Shown in pieces: positions 19,783-29,613 of a DNA stretch of 64,000 nt. Source of the DNA: Janthinobacterium silvisoli (GTDB lineage Bacteria > Pseudomonadota > Gammaproteobacteria > Burkholderiales > Burkholderiaceae_D); assembly GCF_014200725.1 (NCBI RefSeq), contig NZ_JACHCL010000002.1, positions 806,001 through 870,000 on the forward strand, in the 5' to 3' direction. Made by a program: the position numbers and the translations under genes. Within the stretch, counting starts at the first letter, position 1; the number at the start of each line of letters is the position of its first letter. The notes under the pieces are model-generated. The model was not told the DNA's origin. It was given only the letters and a program-made list of their open reading frames with translations, and did no database searches.

Positions 19783-20766
19783 TCAGAGCGGCGGAAACAC
19801 AACCGACATGCCGGGGCGCAAGCCATCGACCTTGATAGCCGGGCGCAAGCGGATTTCAAACGTGCGCAAATCCGTGCCGCCCGGACGCGCCGCGCGCCAG
19901 GTGGCAAAGTCCGGCATGACGGCCACCGAACTGACCTTGAAACTCAGTTGCTGCTTCAACGCCGGCACATTGGCCGTGTGCGTGCTGCCCATGGTAAAGG
20001 CGCCCATTTCATCTTCGCGCACTTGCAGCACGGCCCAGGCGTCATCGAGGTTGACCAAGGTAATCACCGGGAAACCTTGCGGCGCCAGTTCGCCCGGCTG
20101 TATCTGGATCTTGCTGACCTGGCCCGTGACGGGCGCGGCAATCTTCGTTTCCGACAAGGCGATCTGCGCTTCCGTCAGCACGGCGCCCACCTGGCGCGCC
20201 TGGGCGGCGGCGGCCGTCTTGTCTTCCGGACGGGCGCCCTTGTTGGCCATATCGTACTGGGCGCGGGCCGCCTGCGCCAGTTGATCGGCGGCCTGCCATT
20301 GCGCCTGTGCCTCGTCGCGCTTCTGGCGCGCGATCACGCCTTCAAGAAACATATTATTGACACGTTCATAGGTCGTCTTGGCGATGGCCGCGCCCGTCTG
20401 CGCGCGTTCCCAATTGGCTTTCGCGGCGCGGATTTCCTCGGGGCGGGCGCCTGCTTCCGCTTTTTTGGCCACCGCGTCGGCGGCCTGCGTGGCGGCCGTG
20501 GCCTGGACGATCTTGGCATCGACTTCAGGGCTGGTCAGCTGAAACAGCAACTCCCCTTTCGGCACTGTCTGGCCCAGCTTGACGTACAACTCCCCCACCC
20601 GGCCCGGCACTTTCGACGACACGTTGACTTCCTGCGCATCCATCTGGCCCTGCAAGGGCAGGCGCTGCGGCTGGAAAGCCTGGTACAAGCCCCAGCCGAC
20701 AAAGCCCAGCACAACGATGCCGGCAACGAGCGCCAGCGGTTTTTTTGATGTACTTGATGTACTCAT
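19783..20766 (-). CDS. HlyD-family periplasmic adaptor (membrane fusion protein)
   Basis: 327 residues. A single N-terminal anchor (LALVAGIVVLGFVGWGLYQ) is followed by a split lipoyl-like domain (MDAQEVNVSSKVPGRVGELYVKLGQ) and an Ala/Lys/Glu-rich coiled-coil hairpin (about 80-190). The barrel domain follows, including KIAAPVTGQVSKI. It bridges the inner-membrane permeases and the outer-membrane TolC-like channel. The gene overlaps the TolC-like gene by ATGA and is followed at once by the two ABC-2 permease genes. The order is OMP, adaptor, permease, permease. Confidence 0.9.
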   Translation of the reverse strand: MSTSSTSKKPLALVAGIVVLGFVGWGLYQAFQPQRLPLQGQMDAQEVNVSSKVPGRVGELYVKLGQTVPKGELLFQLTSPEVDAKIVQATAATQAADAVAKKAEAGARPEEIRAAKANWERAQTGAAIAKTTYERVNNMFLEGVIARQKRDEAQAQWQAADQLAQAARAQYDMANKGARPEDKTAAAAQARQVGAVLTEAQIALSETKIAAPVTGQVSKIQIQPGELAPQGFPVITLVNLDDAWAVLQVREDEMGAFTMGSTHTANVPALKQQLSFKVSSVAVMPDFATWRAARPGGTDLRTFEIRLRPAIKVDGLRPGMSVVFPPL

Positions 20767-22178
20767 GGCGTAGTGTCCAGTGGTAATTGAATATCGGCCG
20801 CTGCCGCCAGGCTGCCCAGGCGCTGCGTCTCGCCCGTGGCTTCCAGCAATTGCGCCAGGCCCATCACATAGTTGTAAGCGGTTTGCGCGCGCTGGGTTTC
20901 GATCTTGGCCAGGTTCAAACGCGCATCGATCACTTCCAGCGACGTCACCTGCCCTTGCTTGAAGGCCACCGATTGCAAACGGATATTTTCACGCGCCAGT
21001 TCCACCGACGAGGCCGTGGACAAGAACTGGATGCGCGCATTTTCCAGCGCCCGCCAATTCTTTTCGATCAAGGTGGGAATATCGCGCTCGGCCTGGCGCG
21101 CCGTCACCTCCACCCTTTCCTGGTCCAGCCTGGCGGCCGCGATCATCTTGCTGGTATTGATGCGGTGCACCAGCGGCACGGCCACCACCACGCCAACCGC
21201 CCAGTTCGAGCGCACCAGTTTTTCACTACCCCGGTTCAGGTTATAGTTACCAACGGCAAACACGGTGGGGCTGTATTCCTTGCCATGCAGGCGCAAAGCC
21301 TGTTCCGTCTGGAAACGCTTGCTATCGATCTTTTTCCAGGCCGCATTCTCGCGCATGCCCGTACTGATAAACGATTGCAAGGTGCCCACTGGCAAGCTAT
21401 TGACGAACAAGGGCGTGCCGGGACGTATTTGCACGTGAGAATCAAGCAAACGGTCGAGCGCCACCTGGGCCACTTCTTCATCGCTGCGGGCCTGGGCTTC
21501 ATCGCTGCGGGCGCCGTCCAGCGCCACGTCGGCGCGCAAGCGTTCGGCGCGCGAAATCAAGCCACCCTTTTCCAGCTTGGCCGCGTCGCGCTGGTGCTCC
21601 GTCACGCCGGCCGTCACTTCGGCCCGCACAGCCACCACTCTTTTGGCCAGCAGTAACTGGAAATAGCGCTGCGCCACCAGGGTGGCCAGCTTTTCTTCCG
21701 CTTCGATGCGTTCGGCTTCCGCCTCCCTGGTCATGCCGGACGCCAGGCCTTTCACGGCATCGAGCCGCCCGCCCGTGTAGACAGGCCACATGCCGATCAG
21801 GCCAAACGAGGTCAGGTTGGTGACCACTTCGCGGTTCAGGGAATTGGGAATCTCGGGGATCGGCAAGCCCGGCAGCGCCGATTCGACACCGCCTGCGATG
21901 CCAGACAAGCGGCTGGTATCGATATTCAAGTCGGTCGACAGGCGGCCTCGAAACGCCGTCAAGTCGACGGAAGGACCATCAATATTCGATAGCGCTTCCG
22001 CTTTCAGGGTCTTGGCGCGCACATCGAGCGCGGCGCCCTGCACCTGGCCTGAAGCGGACGCCGCCTGCTGCAACGCTTCGTTGAACGTCAGCGGCATGCC
22101 GGCCTGGGTCTGCCCTTGTGCGGCGGCAGGCAACACTAGAGTCAGCAGCAATATGATTGCGCGTGGCGCTACATCCAT
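20763..22178 (-). CDS. TolC-family outer membrane efflux protein
   Basis: 471 residues with an N-terminal signal peptide (hydrophobic IILLLTLVLPAAA, cleavage near AQGQ). Two repeated outer-membrane-factor halves show long Ala/Gln-rich helices (for example LARENIRLQSVAFKQGQVTS). It forms the outer-membrane exit duct for the adaptor and permeases encoded downstream. AGGACACC precedes the ATG at 22178. It is the first gene of the export operon, and its promoter lies in the 263-bp region shared with the divergent chitosanase gene. Confidence 0.9.
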   Translation of the reverse strand: MDVAPRAIILLLTLVLPAAAQGQTQAGMPLTFNEALQQAASASGQVQGAALDVRAKTLKAEALSNIDGPSVDLTAFRGRLSTDLNIDTSRLSGIAGGVESALPGLPIPEIPNSLNREVVTNLTSFGLIGMWPVYTGGRLDAVKGLASGMTREAEAERIEAEEKLATLVAQRYFQLLLAKRVVAVRAEVTAGVTEHQRDAAKLEKGGLISRAERLRADVALDGARSDEAQARSDEEVAQVALDRLLDSHVQIRPGTPLFVNSLPVGTLQSFISTGMRENAAWKKIDSKRFQTEQALRLHGKEYSPTVFAVGNYNLNRGSEKLVRSNWAVGVVVAVPLVHRINTSKMIAAARLDQERVEVTARQAERDIPTLIEKNWRALENARIQFLSTASSVELARENIRLQSVAFKQGQVTSLEVIDARLNLAKIETQRAQTAYNYVMGLAQLLEATGETQRLGSLAAAADIQLPLDTTP

Positions 22179-22441
22179 GGGGTGTCCTGTCTATACATGA
22201 GGGGAAAGTACGGCAGACCTGTTGTACTTTCGCAATGGCAATTATAGCCACGGATATCCCTGGCGGCCTGCACTGTTGGAAAGCGGATACACGCGCCCCG
22301 GCTGCGCTACACCTGAAGAAAAATTCTTTTGGGCAATTGTTTCCTATGATATTAAAATCGGCAATGGCGTACTAAAACGAGCGCAGACCAGGTTTAGCTG
22401 GCAAAACAACATCGCCATTCAACCACCATAGGGTATTGATC

Positions 22442-23320
22442 ATGCAAAAATTCGCACCACATCCTGGCCTGCCCCGTGCAGCCGTATTACTTGCCATCCT
22501 GGCATTAAGCGCTTGCGGCGGCGGGCAGCCCGGCGGCGATGCCGGCAATGTCTTGATTTCCAACTCAGTCGCGAGCCAGACAGATTTGGCAGCCGCAGCG
22601 ACGGACGGCTTGAGCGCGCCGGCAAAAAAAGAAATCGCCATGCAACTGGTGTCCAGTTCGGAAAACTCCTCGCTGGACTGGAAGGCGCAATACGCCTACA
22701 TCGAAGATATCGGCGATGGCCGTGGTTATACGGACGGCATCATCGGCTTTACTTCAGGCACCAGCGACATGCTGGAACTGGTCACGGCCTATGACAAGAT
22801 CAAGCCAGGCAATCTGCTCAGCCCTTATTTACCCGCATTGCGCCAAGTCAATGGCAGCGCTTCACACGCGGGCCTCGATCCGAATTTCGTCACGGATTGG
22901 CAAAAGGCGGCACTCGACCCCGTGTTCCAGCAAAGCCAGAATACCCTGCGCGACAATGAGTATTTCAACCCGGCCGTCAGCCTGGCCAAGCAGGATGGCT
23001 TGCGCACCCTGGGCCAATTCATTTATTACGACGCCATCGTCATGCATGGCCCCGGTGCCGATAGCCAGCGCAATAGTTTCCAGGGCATCCGCGCCCAGGC
23101 CCAGTTGAAAGCCCTGCCGCCATCCAGGGGAGGCAATGAAACAGCCTATCTGAACGCCTTCCTCGACGTGCGGCGCGCACTGATGCAAAGCGAACCTGAC
23201 CACGCTGGCAACCTCGACCGCCTCGATACGCAGCAGCGGCTGTTCCTGCAAAACGGCAACCTGGACTTGAATACGCCGCTGAACTGGAAAGTCAACGGCG
23301 ATTCCTACCAGATCCGCTAA
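22442..23320 (+). CDS. csn: GH46 chitosanase, predicted lipoprotein
   Basis: 292 residues. The stretch SSSENSSLDWKAQYAYIEDI plus GDGRGYTDGIIGF is diagnostic of GH46 chitosanases, which hydrolyse beta-1,4 links in chitosan. E74 and D92 match the catalytic Glu22/Asp40 pair of the Streptomyces N174 enzyme, with the same 18-residue spacing. The N-terminus has a lipobox, LSAC (22-25), followed by a Gly-rich linker, so the enzyme is probably anchored to the outer membrane. ATG 22442 lacks a strong ribosome site. The gene stands alone between the export operon and the aspartate cluster. Confidence 0.9.
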   Translation: MQKFAPHPGLPRAAVLLAILALSACGGGQPGGDAGNVLISNSVASQTDLAAAATDGLSAPAKKEIAMQLVSSSENSSLDWKAQYAYIEDIGDGRGYTDGIIGFTSGTSDMLELVTAYDKIKPGNLLSPYLPALRQVNGSASHAGLDPNFVTDWQKAALDPVFQQSQNTLRDNEYFNPAVSLAKQDGLRTLGQFIYYDAIVMHGPGADSQRNSFQGIRAQAQLKALPPSRGGNETAYLNAFLDVRRALMQSEPDHAGNLDRLDTQQRLFLQNGNLDLNTPLNWKVNGDSYQIR

Positions 23321-23335
23321 GCAGCCTGGCCGGCG

Positions 23336-24991
23336 TCAGGCTTTCTTGCCGCCGGCTTTAACCGGCTTCGCTGGCTTGCCTTTCACCGGCTTGGCAGCCA
23401 CTTTGCCGCCCTTCTCTTTCTCGAACACGGCAAAGAATTCCGACGCCATGCCACGGATGGCGCGGCCGATATTGGCGTAGTCGTATTCATTCAGGTTGGC
23501 CAGCGACACCCGGCCCGACGGGTGCGTGGTGCCGAAACCCTTGCCCGGCAGCAAGATCACGCCCGTTTCCTCGGCCAGGCGGAACAGCGCCTCGTTTGGT
23601 TTGAGCTTTTTCAGCAGCCACTGAGAAAATTCCACGCCATGCATTTGCGCAGACAGCGATTCCATGTCCAGCAAATGGTAGTAGCGCACGGAATTGGCGT
23701 CGTGCACCATCGGCAAGCCCAGCTCGCGGTATAGCGCTTCCTTGCGACGCAGCACGATGCGTTGCATGGACTGCTTGTATTTCTGCTCCTCATCCATCAG
23801 CGAGAATAGCGAGAACAAGGTCATCTGCGCCTGCACGGGCGTAGACAGGCCGGCCGTGTGGTTCAGCGCCACGGTGCGGCTATCGGCCACCAGGCGGTCG
23901 ATGAATTTGAGTTTGCGCGGTTCCGTCGTGATCGAGTGATAACGCGCATCGAGCTGCTTGCGCACGGTTTCCGGCAGTTTGGCGATCTTGTCATCGAGCA
24001 CGTTGGTTTCATGCGTGGCCACCACGCCCATGCGCCAGCCGGTGGCGCCGAAATATTTCGAGAACGAGTACACGAGGATGGTGTTGTACGGACACATGGC
24101 AAACAGCGACACAAAATTGTCCGCAAACGTGCCATACACGTCATCGGTCAGGATGATCAGGTCCGGGCGTTTTTTGATGATGCCGGCGATATAGTCCAGG
24201 GTGTCATCGTCGATCTTGACGGACGGCGGATTGCTGGGATTGACGAGGAAGAAAGCCTTGACCTTCGGGTCCAGCAACTTGTCCAGTTCCTTGCGCGTAA
24301 ATTGCCAGTTATTCGATTGCGGCGCATCGACATACACAGTGTTGAGCTTGTAGTCATTGAGCTGCGGAATCTCGATATACGGTGTAAAGATGGGCATGCC
24401 CAGCGCAATCGTATCGCCTTCCTGGATGATATGGTTCGATTTCAGGCTGGCAAACAGATAGGTCATGGCGGCAGTGCCACCCTCGACGGCATACATGTCG
24501 AAATGGCCCACGAAAGGATGGGTGCCCACCATTTCACGGTGGATATATTGGCCGACGATTTTCTCGGACAGGCGCAGCATGCGGTCGGGCACGGGATAGT
24601 TACAGCCGAGGATGGCTTCGCACATTTCATAAATGAAATCGCCCGCACTCAAGCCCAGCTGGTCGCGCACATACGAGACAGCCGCTTCGATGAAATGCAC
24701 GCCCGGCCTGTCTGCATGCTGGCGCACGAAAATCTCGAAGCGCGCCTCGATGCCGTCGCGCGTGGGGAAACCGCCCACGTCGTCCATATAGACGTAGGAA
24801 CGTTCCGCTTCCGTCATGGCGAACTGGCCGAACTGGAAAAAGCCGTGGCGTGGTGTAGTGGCCAGGAAATTCGGGTTGCCGCGCCCTGCATTGAGCATCA
24901 GCCGGTTGCTTTGCTGGGCTGTCTGGATCAGCGCATCCTTCAATTCGAATGGGCTCAACAGGGCGAGTTTGGCTGGGTTACTGAAATCCAT
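23336..24991 (-). CDS. asdA: Bifunctional aspartate aminotransferase / L-aspartate 4-decarboxylase
   Basis: 551 residues, the length of aspartate 4-decarboxylases rather than ordinary aminotransferases (about 400). It converts aspartate to alanine and CO2. The PLP lysine is K312 in YSFSKYFGATGWRMG, and NPSNPPS (251-257) is the conserved fold-type I segment. The last 20 or so residues form an added Lys/Gly/Pro-rich tail. AAGGAG precedes the ATG. Two aspartate:alanine antiporter genes lie directly upstream on the same strand. Together they can form a decarboxylation cycle that consumes a cytoplasmic proton and generates proton motive force. Confidence 0.92.
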   Translation of the reverse strand: MDFSNPAKLALLSPFELKDALIQTAQQSNRLMLNAGRGNPNFLATTPRHGFFQFGQFAMTEAERSYVYMDDVGGFPTRDGIEARFEIFVRQHADRPGVHFIEAAVSYVRDQLGLSAGDFIYEMCEAILGCNYPVPDRMLRLSEKIVGQYIHREMVGTHPFVGHFDMYAVEGGTAAMTYLFASLKSNHIIQEGDTIALGMPIFTPYIEIPQLNDYKLNTVYVDAPQSNNWQFTRKELDKLLDPKVKAFFLVNPSNPPSVKIDDDTLDYIAGIIKKRPDLIILTDDVYGTFADNFVSLFAMCPYNTILVYSFSKYFGATGWRMGVVATHETNVLDDKIAKLPETVRKQLDARYHSITTEPRKLKFIDRLVADSRTVALNHTAGLSTPVQAQMTLFSLFSLMDEEQKYKQSMQRIVLRRKEALYRELGLPMVHDANSVRYYHLLDMESLSAQMHGVEFSQWLLKKLKPNEALFRLAEETGVILLPGKGFGTTHPSGRVSLANLNEYDYANIGRAIRGMASEFFAVFEKEKGGKVAAKPVKGKPAKPVKAGGKKA

Positions 24992-25062
24992 GTAGACAAC
25001 TCCTTATCAACAGCGTTGGTGAATGTGGGTGTATACCCCCAGCTGGGGGCTGGCAAGGCAAG

Positions 25063-26751
25063 TCAGACGAAGGCCACGACGAGCGGGCCCAGCAAGGTCA
25101 GGAAAACATTGGCCAGCGCATAGGTGATGGCGAATGGCACGGTGGGAATCGAGTTTTGCGCCGCGTTCAGCACTTCACCAAACGCAGGATTGGCGCTGCG
25201 CGAACCGGACAAGGCGCCCGCAAAGATGGCCACGTTGTCGTAGCGCAAAATGTAGCGGCCAATCAGCATGGTCAGCAGCATCGGCAAGATGGTCACCACC
25301 ACGCCCACGCCAAACAGGGTCAAGCCATGCTCGCGCACGGTTTGCACCGCTTGCAAGCCGGACGTGAGGCCCACCACGGCCACAAAACCAGCCAGGCCCA
25401 GGTCTTTCAGTATCTGCACGGCGCCATTCGGCATCCAGCCAAAACTCTGGCGCTTGGCGCGGAACCAGCCGAAGACCAGGCCAGACAGCAACACGCCGCC
25501 GCCACTGCCCAAGGTCAACGGTATCGAACCGATGTGCGCGACAAGCAAGCCCAGCAGCAAGCCGACCACCAGGCCGGCGCCCATGTAGACGAAGTCCGTC
25601 TTGGCGCTAGGCACGATCATGTAACCGACTTCGGCCGCCACCCGCTTGACGTCTTGTTCCGCGCCATAGATCGTCACCACGTCGCCCGTCTGCACCACGG
25701 TTTCTGCTTGCAGCGGCAAGACTTTTCCCATGCGGCTCAGTTGCACGACAAAAATGCCATGCCGTACGCCCGGCGCCGTGCCGCTGCGGATTTCGCCCAC
25801 CGTCTTGTTGTGATAAACCTTGTTGGTCAGCACCATTTCGCGGCGCTGCATCACCAGCTCCATGCCATCCTCGGCATGCACTTCGCGGCCCAGTTGCGAA
25901 GACACGCTGAGCATGGCTTCGCGGCGGCCCACCAGCAGCACGATATCGTCGGCCGCCAGTAGCAGGTCTGGGCTCACATCGATAATCTGGCCATTGCGCT
26001 TGACTCTTTCTATCGTGATCGCCGCCGCAGGATTGGCGCTCTCAATCTCGCTGACCGTACGGCCCGCGCCGCCGCCCACTAAATAGATACGGCCGATCAG
26101 GTCGGGCGCGGCCGGCATCTGGCCCGGTCCCAGCACTTGCACACCGGCTTGCAGCGCCGTTTCCGCCTTGATCGCATCTTCGCGGATGCTGCGCCCCATC
26201 AACCTGGGCAGGATATTCATGCAGACGATGATGGCCCCGAACGAACCGAACACATAGGTAACGGCATAACCAACGGCCACATTGCCTTGCAGGCGCGCCA
26301 CTTCATCGGCCGCCAGGCCCAGCTTGGCGATGGCATCGCCAGCCGTGCCGATGATGGCCGACTGCGTCAAGCCACCCGCCGCCACGCCAGCCGCCAAGCC
26401 CTTGTCGAGCCCAAACAGCCGCGCCATGATGACCACCGTCAACAGCGCCGTCACCGCCAGCACCACCGCCAGGATGATTTCACGCACCGACTGGCGCCCC
26501 AGGGAATTGAAGAATTGCGGCCCGCTTTCATAGCCGACCGCGTAAATGAACAAGGCAAACAGTACCGACTTGACGCCGGGGTCGATCTCCACGCCCACCT
26601 GGCTGATCAGCACAGCCACCAGCAAGGAACCGGCAACCCCGCCCAGCTGGAATTTGCCGAATTGAATCTTGCCGATGTAATAACCCACCGCCAGCGACAG
26701 AAACAAGGCAATTTCAGGCGACTTCTTGAACAACTCATGCAACCAATCCAT
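25063..26751 (-). CDS. aspT: Aspartate:alanine antiporter (AAE family), second copy
   Basis: 562 residues. Two blocks of about five membrane helices flank two soluble TrkA-C-like (RCK_C) domains (about 205-375), as in AspT of Tetragenococcus. It exchanges external aspartate for internal alanine. Conserved segments include GYESGPQFFNSLG and LVVGLLLGLLVAHIGSIPL. An AAGG ribosome site lies before ATG 26751. It lies between the decarboxylase gene and a paralogous antiporter gene 39 bp upstream. Confidence 0.9.
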   Translation of the reverse strand: MDWLHELFKKSPEIALFLSLAVGYYIGKIQFGKFQLGGVAGSLLVAVLISQVGVEIDPGVKSVLFALFIYAVGYESGPQFFNSLGRQSVREIILAVVLAVTALLTVVIMARLFGLDKGLAAGVAAGGLTQSAIIGTAGDAIAKLGLAADEVARLQGNVAVGYAVTYVFGSFGAIIVCMNILPRLMGRSIREDAIKAETALQAGVQVLGPGQMPAAPDLIGRIYLVGGGAGRTVSEIESANPAAAITIERVKRNGQIIDVSPDLLLAADDIVLLVGRREAMLSVSSQLGREVHAEDGMELVMQRREMVLTNKVYHNKTVGEIRSGTAPGVRHGIFVVQLSRMGKVLPLQAETVVQTGDVVTIYGAEQDVKRVAAEVGYMIVPSAKTDFVYMGAGLVVGLLLGLLVAHIGSIPLTLGSGGGVLLSGLVFGWFRAKRQSFGWMPNGAVQILKDLGLAGFVAVVGLTSGLQAVQTVREHGLTLFGVGVVVTILPMLLTMLIGRYILRYDNVAIFAGALSGSRSANPAFGEVLNAAQNSIPTVPFAITYALANVFLTLLGPLVVAFV

Positions 26752-26789
26752 ATTGACCGCCTTTCATTTCAAAGAAATCTTTCACATAG

Positions 26790-28475
26790 TTACGCCGGAT
26801 GCACGGAACCGGCCAGCGCCACAATCAAGGGCCCCATCAGGGGCAGCACCACATTCGAAATTGCGTAGGTAATCGTGTAGCCGAGCAAGGGCGTGGAATT
26901 GCCGGCCGCGTTTTGCACGGCCGACAGGGCTGGCGTGCTGCATTGCTGGCCGGCGATGGCGCCCAGCAGGATCGGCGCTTCCAGCTTCAGCAGAAAGTGT
27001 CCTACCAGCAGCGAAAGCGAGGCAGGAATCACCGCGATCAGCACGCCCATCAGCGGCAAGGACACGCCATATTGGCGTATCAGGTCGATCGCCTGCGGCC
27101 CCGACGCCAGGCCCACGCAAGCGATAAAGGTCGCCAGGCCGATATCCTTGAGCATGTCGAGCGCGTTTGGATGGATGCCCGGCAGCCCCGGTTTTTTCGA
27201 CTGATACCAGCCAAACACCAGTCCCGTCAGCAAGGCGCCGCCGCCCGTGCCCAGCGAAAACGGTATGCCGCCCAGCTTTGCGGCAAAGGTGCCGATATAC
27301 ACGCCCAGCACGATGCCGATGCTGGCATATACGATGTTGCTGCGGTCGCCAGTGGGCACGCGCTTGCCGATGGCGGCGATGGCGCGATTCAATTCCTGGC
27401 CTTCGTTCGCGCCATACAGGCGCAGCACGTCATTGTTTTGCAAGGGTAAGTCCGGCAAGGGTGGCATGCTGTGTTCACCGCGCACTACGGCCGCCACATG
27501 CACGCCGTGCGGCAAGGCCAGCTGGCGCAAGGGCTGGCCAACCATGGACGCTTGCTGCAGCACCACTTCGATGGCGGAAACGGCCATGTTCACATTCTGC
27601 GTATCGGCAAATTCCTGGCCCAGGATCGCTTCGGCCGCCACCAGCGCGGGCCGGTGGCCGATCACCAGCACTTCATCGTTATTGCGCAAGCGCAGTTCCG
27701 GACTCAAGGGCAAGCTCTTGCCATGGCGGCGCACGCGCGTGATGCTGGCGCGGCCCGCAAAGATATGTTGCAAGGAATCGAGGCGGCGCCCTGCCCCCGT
27801 GCTGATGCGGTAGGCGCGGCCCACCATTTCCGGGGTTGCCAGCAAGGCGTCGGCGTCCGCATCGGCGCCGCCCATCTGCGCCCATAATTTGTCTGCCTCT
27901 TCGCGCAGGTTGATACGCAGCAGCAAGGGGAATATCTGGCTGGTGACGATCACGATGGCGATCAAGCCAAAGATATAGGTGATTGAATACGCCGTCACCA
28001 CGTTCGCCTGCAAAGTGTGTATGCGTTCGGGCGACAGCGCCAGCTTGGAAATAGCGTCGGTGGCCGTGCCGACGACGGCCGATTCGGTGGCGGCACCGGC
28101 CATCATGCCGGCCGCCGTGCCCTGGTCCAGTCCCAGGAAGTAAGTCGCCAGCAATACCAGCGCCAGCACGGCCACCACTTCGATCAGGCACAAGATACCC
28201 AGGCGCAAGCCCTTGGCATTCAGGTTGGCAAAAAATTGGGGACCGCCCGCGTAGCCGAGGGCAAAGATGAACAACATGAAAAACACGTTCTTGACGCTGG
28301 CGTCCAGGGTCACGCCCAGCTGGCCGATCAAGAGCGCCGCGATCAGGGTGCCGCACACGCCGCCGAGCTGGATGGGACCAAAACGTATCTGGCCAACCGC
28401 GTAGCCCAGGCCCAGGGCCAGGAACAAGGCCAGTTCCGGCACCTGATGCAATACCGCCGCGATCATATCAAGCAT
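26790..28475 (-). CDS. aspT: Aspartate:alanine antiporter (AAE family), first copy
   Basis: 561 residues, paralogous to the product of 25063-26751: the same two membrane blocks around RCK_C domains, with GYAGGPQFFANLN in place of GYESGPQFFNSLG. I chose ATG 28475, which has AGG five bases upstream; a GTG two codons earlier is possible. It is the first gene of the aspartate cluster, so the cluster promoter should lie in 28476-28725. That stretch holds short inverted repeats such as CAACA(N7)TGTTG near 28628-28645. Two copies may form a heteromer or differ in substrate. Confidence 0.88.
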   Translation of the reverse strand: MLDMIAAVLHQVPELALFLALGLGYAVGQIRFGPIQLGGVCGTLIAALLIGQLGVTLDASVKNVFFMLFIFALGYAGGPQFFANLNAKGLRLGILCLIEVVAVLALVLLATYFLGLDQGTAAGMMAGAATESAVVGTATDAISKLALSPERIHTLQANVVTAYSITYIFGLIAIVIVTSQIFPLLLRINLREEADKLWAQMGGADADADALLATPEMVGRAYRISTGAGRRLDSLQHIFAGRASITRVRRHGKSLPLSPELRLRNNDEVLVIGHRPALVAAEAILGQEFADTQNVNMAVSAIEVVLQQASMVGQPLRQLALPHGVHVAAVVRGEHSMPPLPDLPLQNNDVLRLYGANEGQELNRAIAAIGKRVPTGDRSNIVYASIGIVLGVYIGTFAAKLGGIPFSLGTGGGALLTGLVFGWYQSKKPGLPGIHPNALDMLKDIGLATFIACVGLASGPQAIDLIRQYGVSLPLMGVLIAVIPASLSLLVGHFLLKLEAPILLGAIAGQQCSTPALSAVQNAAGNSTPLLGYTITYAISNVVLPLMGPLIVALAGSVHPA

Positions 28476-28725
28476 ACGCACCTAACAAGGTTAAGCAGAA
28501 GGCAAAATAACGGGAAAAGCGGAAATACAGGGGCAGTAGCGTCGGCTCGCCGGAAACGCAGGGATGCATTGCAACTCAAGAGAGAGTAGCAATGTGGAAG
28601 CATGGTCGATCAAAATTTTCCGTGTGTCAACAACTGTTCTGTTGAACGCGTATTGCGTTTGATCAAGGTTTGCGCATAACTTTACTTCGAAGATTTGACA
28701 CGGATCAACAGTGTCTACAGATCGA

Positions 28726-29613
28726 TTAAAAGTGGGAAGGGTGAAACCACAATTCCTTGCGATGCAACGGTGTTTCCGGCGGTAACCCTGCATTGCGCAG
28801 TTCCAGCACGCGGCGTTTTCCCAGGTGCAGGTGCTCGATAAGCTTTCCGAAATGCTGGAGGAATAATTGCTGAAAACTGCCGTCGGCCAGCGCCTTTTCC
28901 ATTCCCGCCTCCAGGTCGCGCGCCAGGTCCGGCCGTTGCTTGCTGACAAAAAAATACATGGCGGCAGGGTAGCGCATGACCAGGTAGGGATCGATCGCCA
29001 GCGGCAAGTGAGCGTGGCTGGCCAGTTCCTGTTCGGCCTCGATCACGGAGCGGGGGAAATAATCGATGCGCCCGATGGCCAGTTGCTGGAACAAGCCTTC
29101 ATAATTGCTCGACGTCTCCACGCGCAAGCCATTGTCTTGCAGGATGGCCGTGTCGGGCCAGTCGCGCATCTGCCCCGCCGACAAGGTGCGCAGGTCGGCC
29201 AGGGTACGCGCATGGCGCAACAATTGCGGCTGCGCGGCGCCGACCAGCGCCACCCGCCAGCCCAGCAGCCCCCGGTCGAGCGGGATGCGCACCGGCAGCA
29301 ATTGCGCCTCGCGTTCGCGATTGGTCATGGTCCAGACGATATCGACACTGCCCGTGCCCAGTTCAATTTCGCGCAGCGCACGCGTCTGCACCATGCGCTG
29401 CCCGGAACTACGCAAATCATAAACTTTGCCCGAGCGCAGCAAAGCCAGGCGCAGCAAGCTCAGTATGTAATCCAGATGGGGATCGTCTTCGCCCTGATGG
29501 CGCGGATAAATCAGGGGGCTGCCAGGCCCCGGAGGCGCAACCGTCATGCGCGGCCCAGCGCCTGCCAGCATAGGCCAGGTGCAGCACATTGCAAGGAAAG
29601 GGCGGCGCAGCAT
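28726..29613 (-). CDS. Periplasmic substrate-binding-like protein (SBP_bac_3-type)
   Basis: 295 residues with a signal-like N-terminus (MLRRPFLAMCCTWPMLAGAG). The body resembles amino-acid-binding-type type II periplasmic proteins: LDYILSLLRLALLRSGKVYDL near the start, IDYFPRSVIEAEQEL, and a C-terminal YFFVSKQRPDLARDLEAGM with ALADGSFQQLFLQHFG. No transporter genes flank it. Orphans like this are often sensory or accessory proteins in this family. GGAG lies nine bases before ATG 29613. The ligand is unknown. Confidence 0.75.
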   Translation of the reverse strand: MLRRPFLAMCCTWPMLAGAGPRMTVAPPGPGSPLIYPRHQGEDDPHLDYILSLLRLALLRSGKVYDLRSSGQRMVQTRALREIELGTGSVDIVWTMTNREREAQLLPVRIPLDRGLLGWRVALVGAAQPQLLRHARTLADLRTLSAGQMRDWPDTAILQDNGLRVETSSNYEGLFQQLAIGRIDYFPRSVIEAEQELASHAHLPLAIDPYLVMRYPAAMYFFVSKQRPDLARDLEAGMEKALADGSFQQLFLQHFGKLIEHLHLGKRRVLELRNAGLPPETPLHRKELWFHPSHF

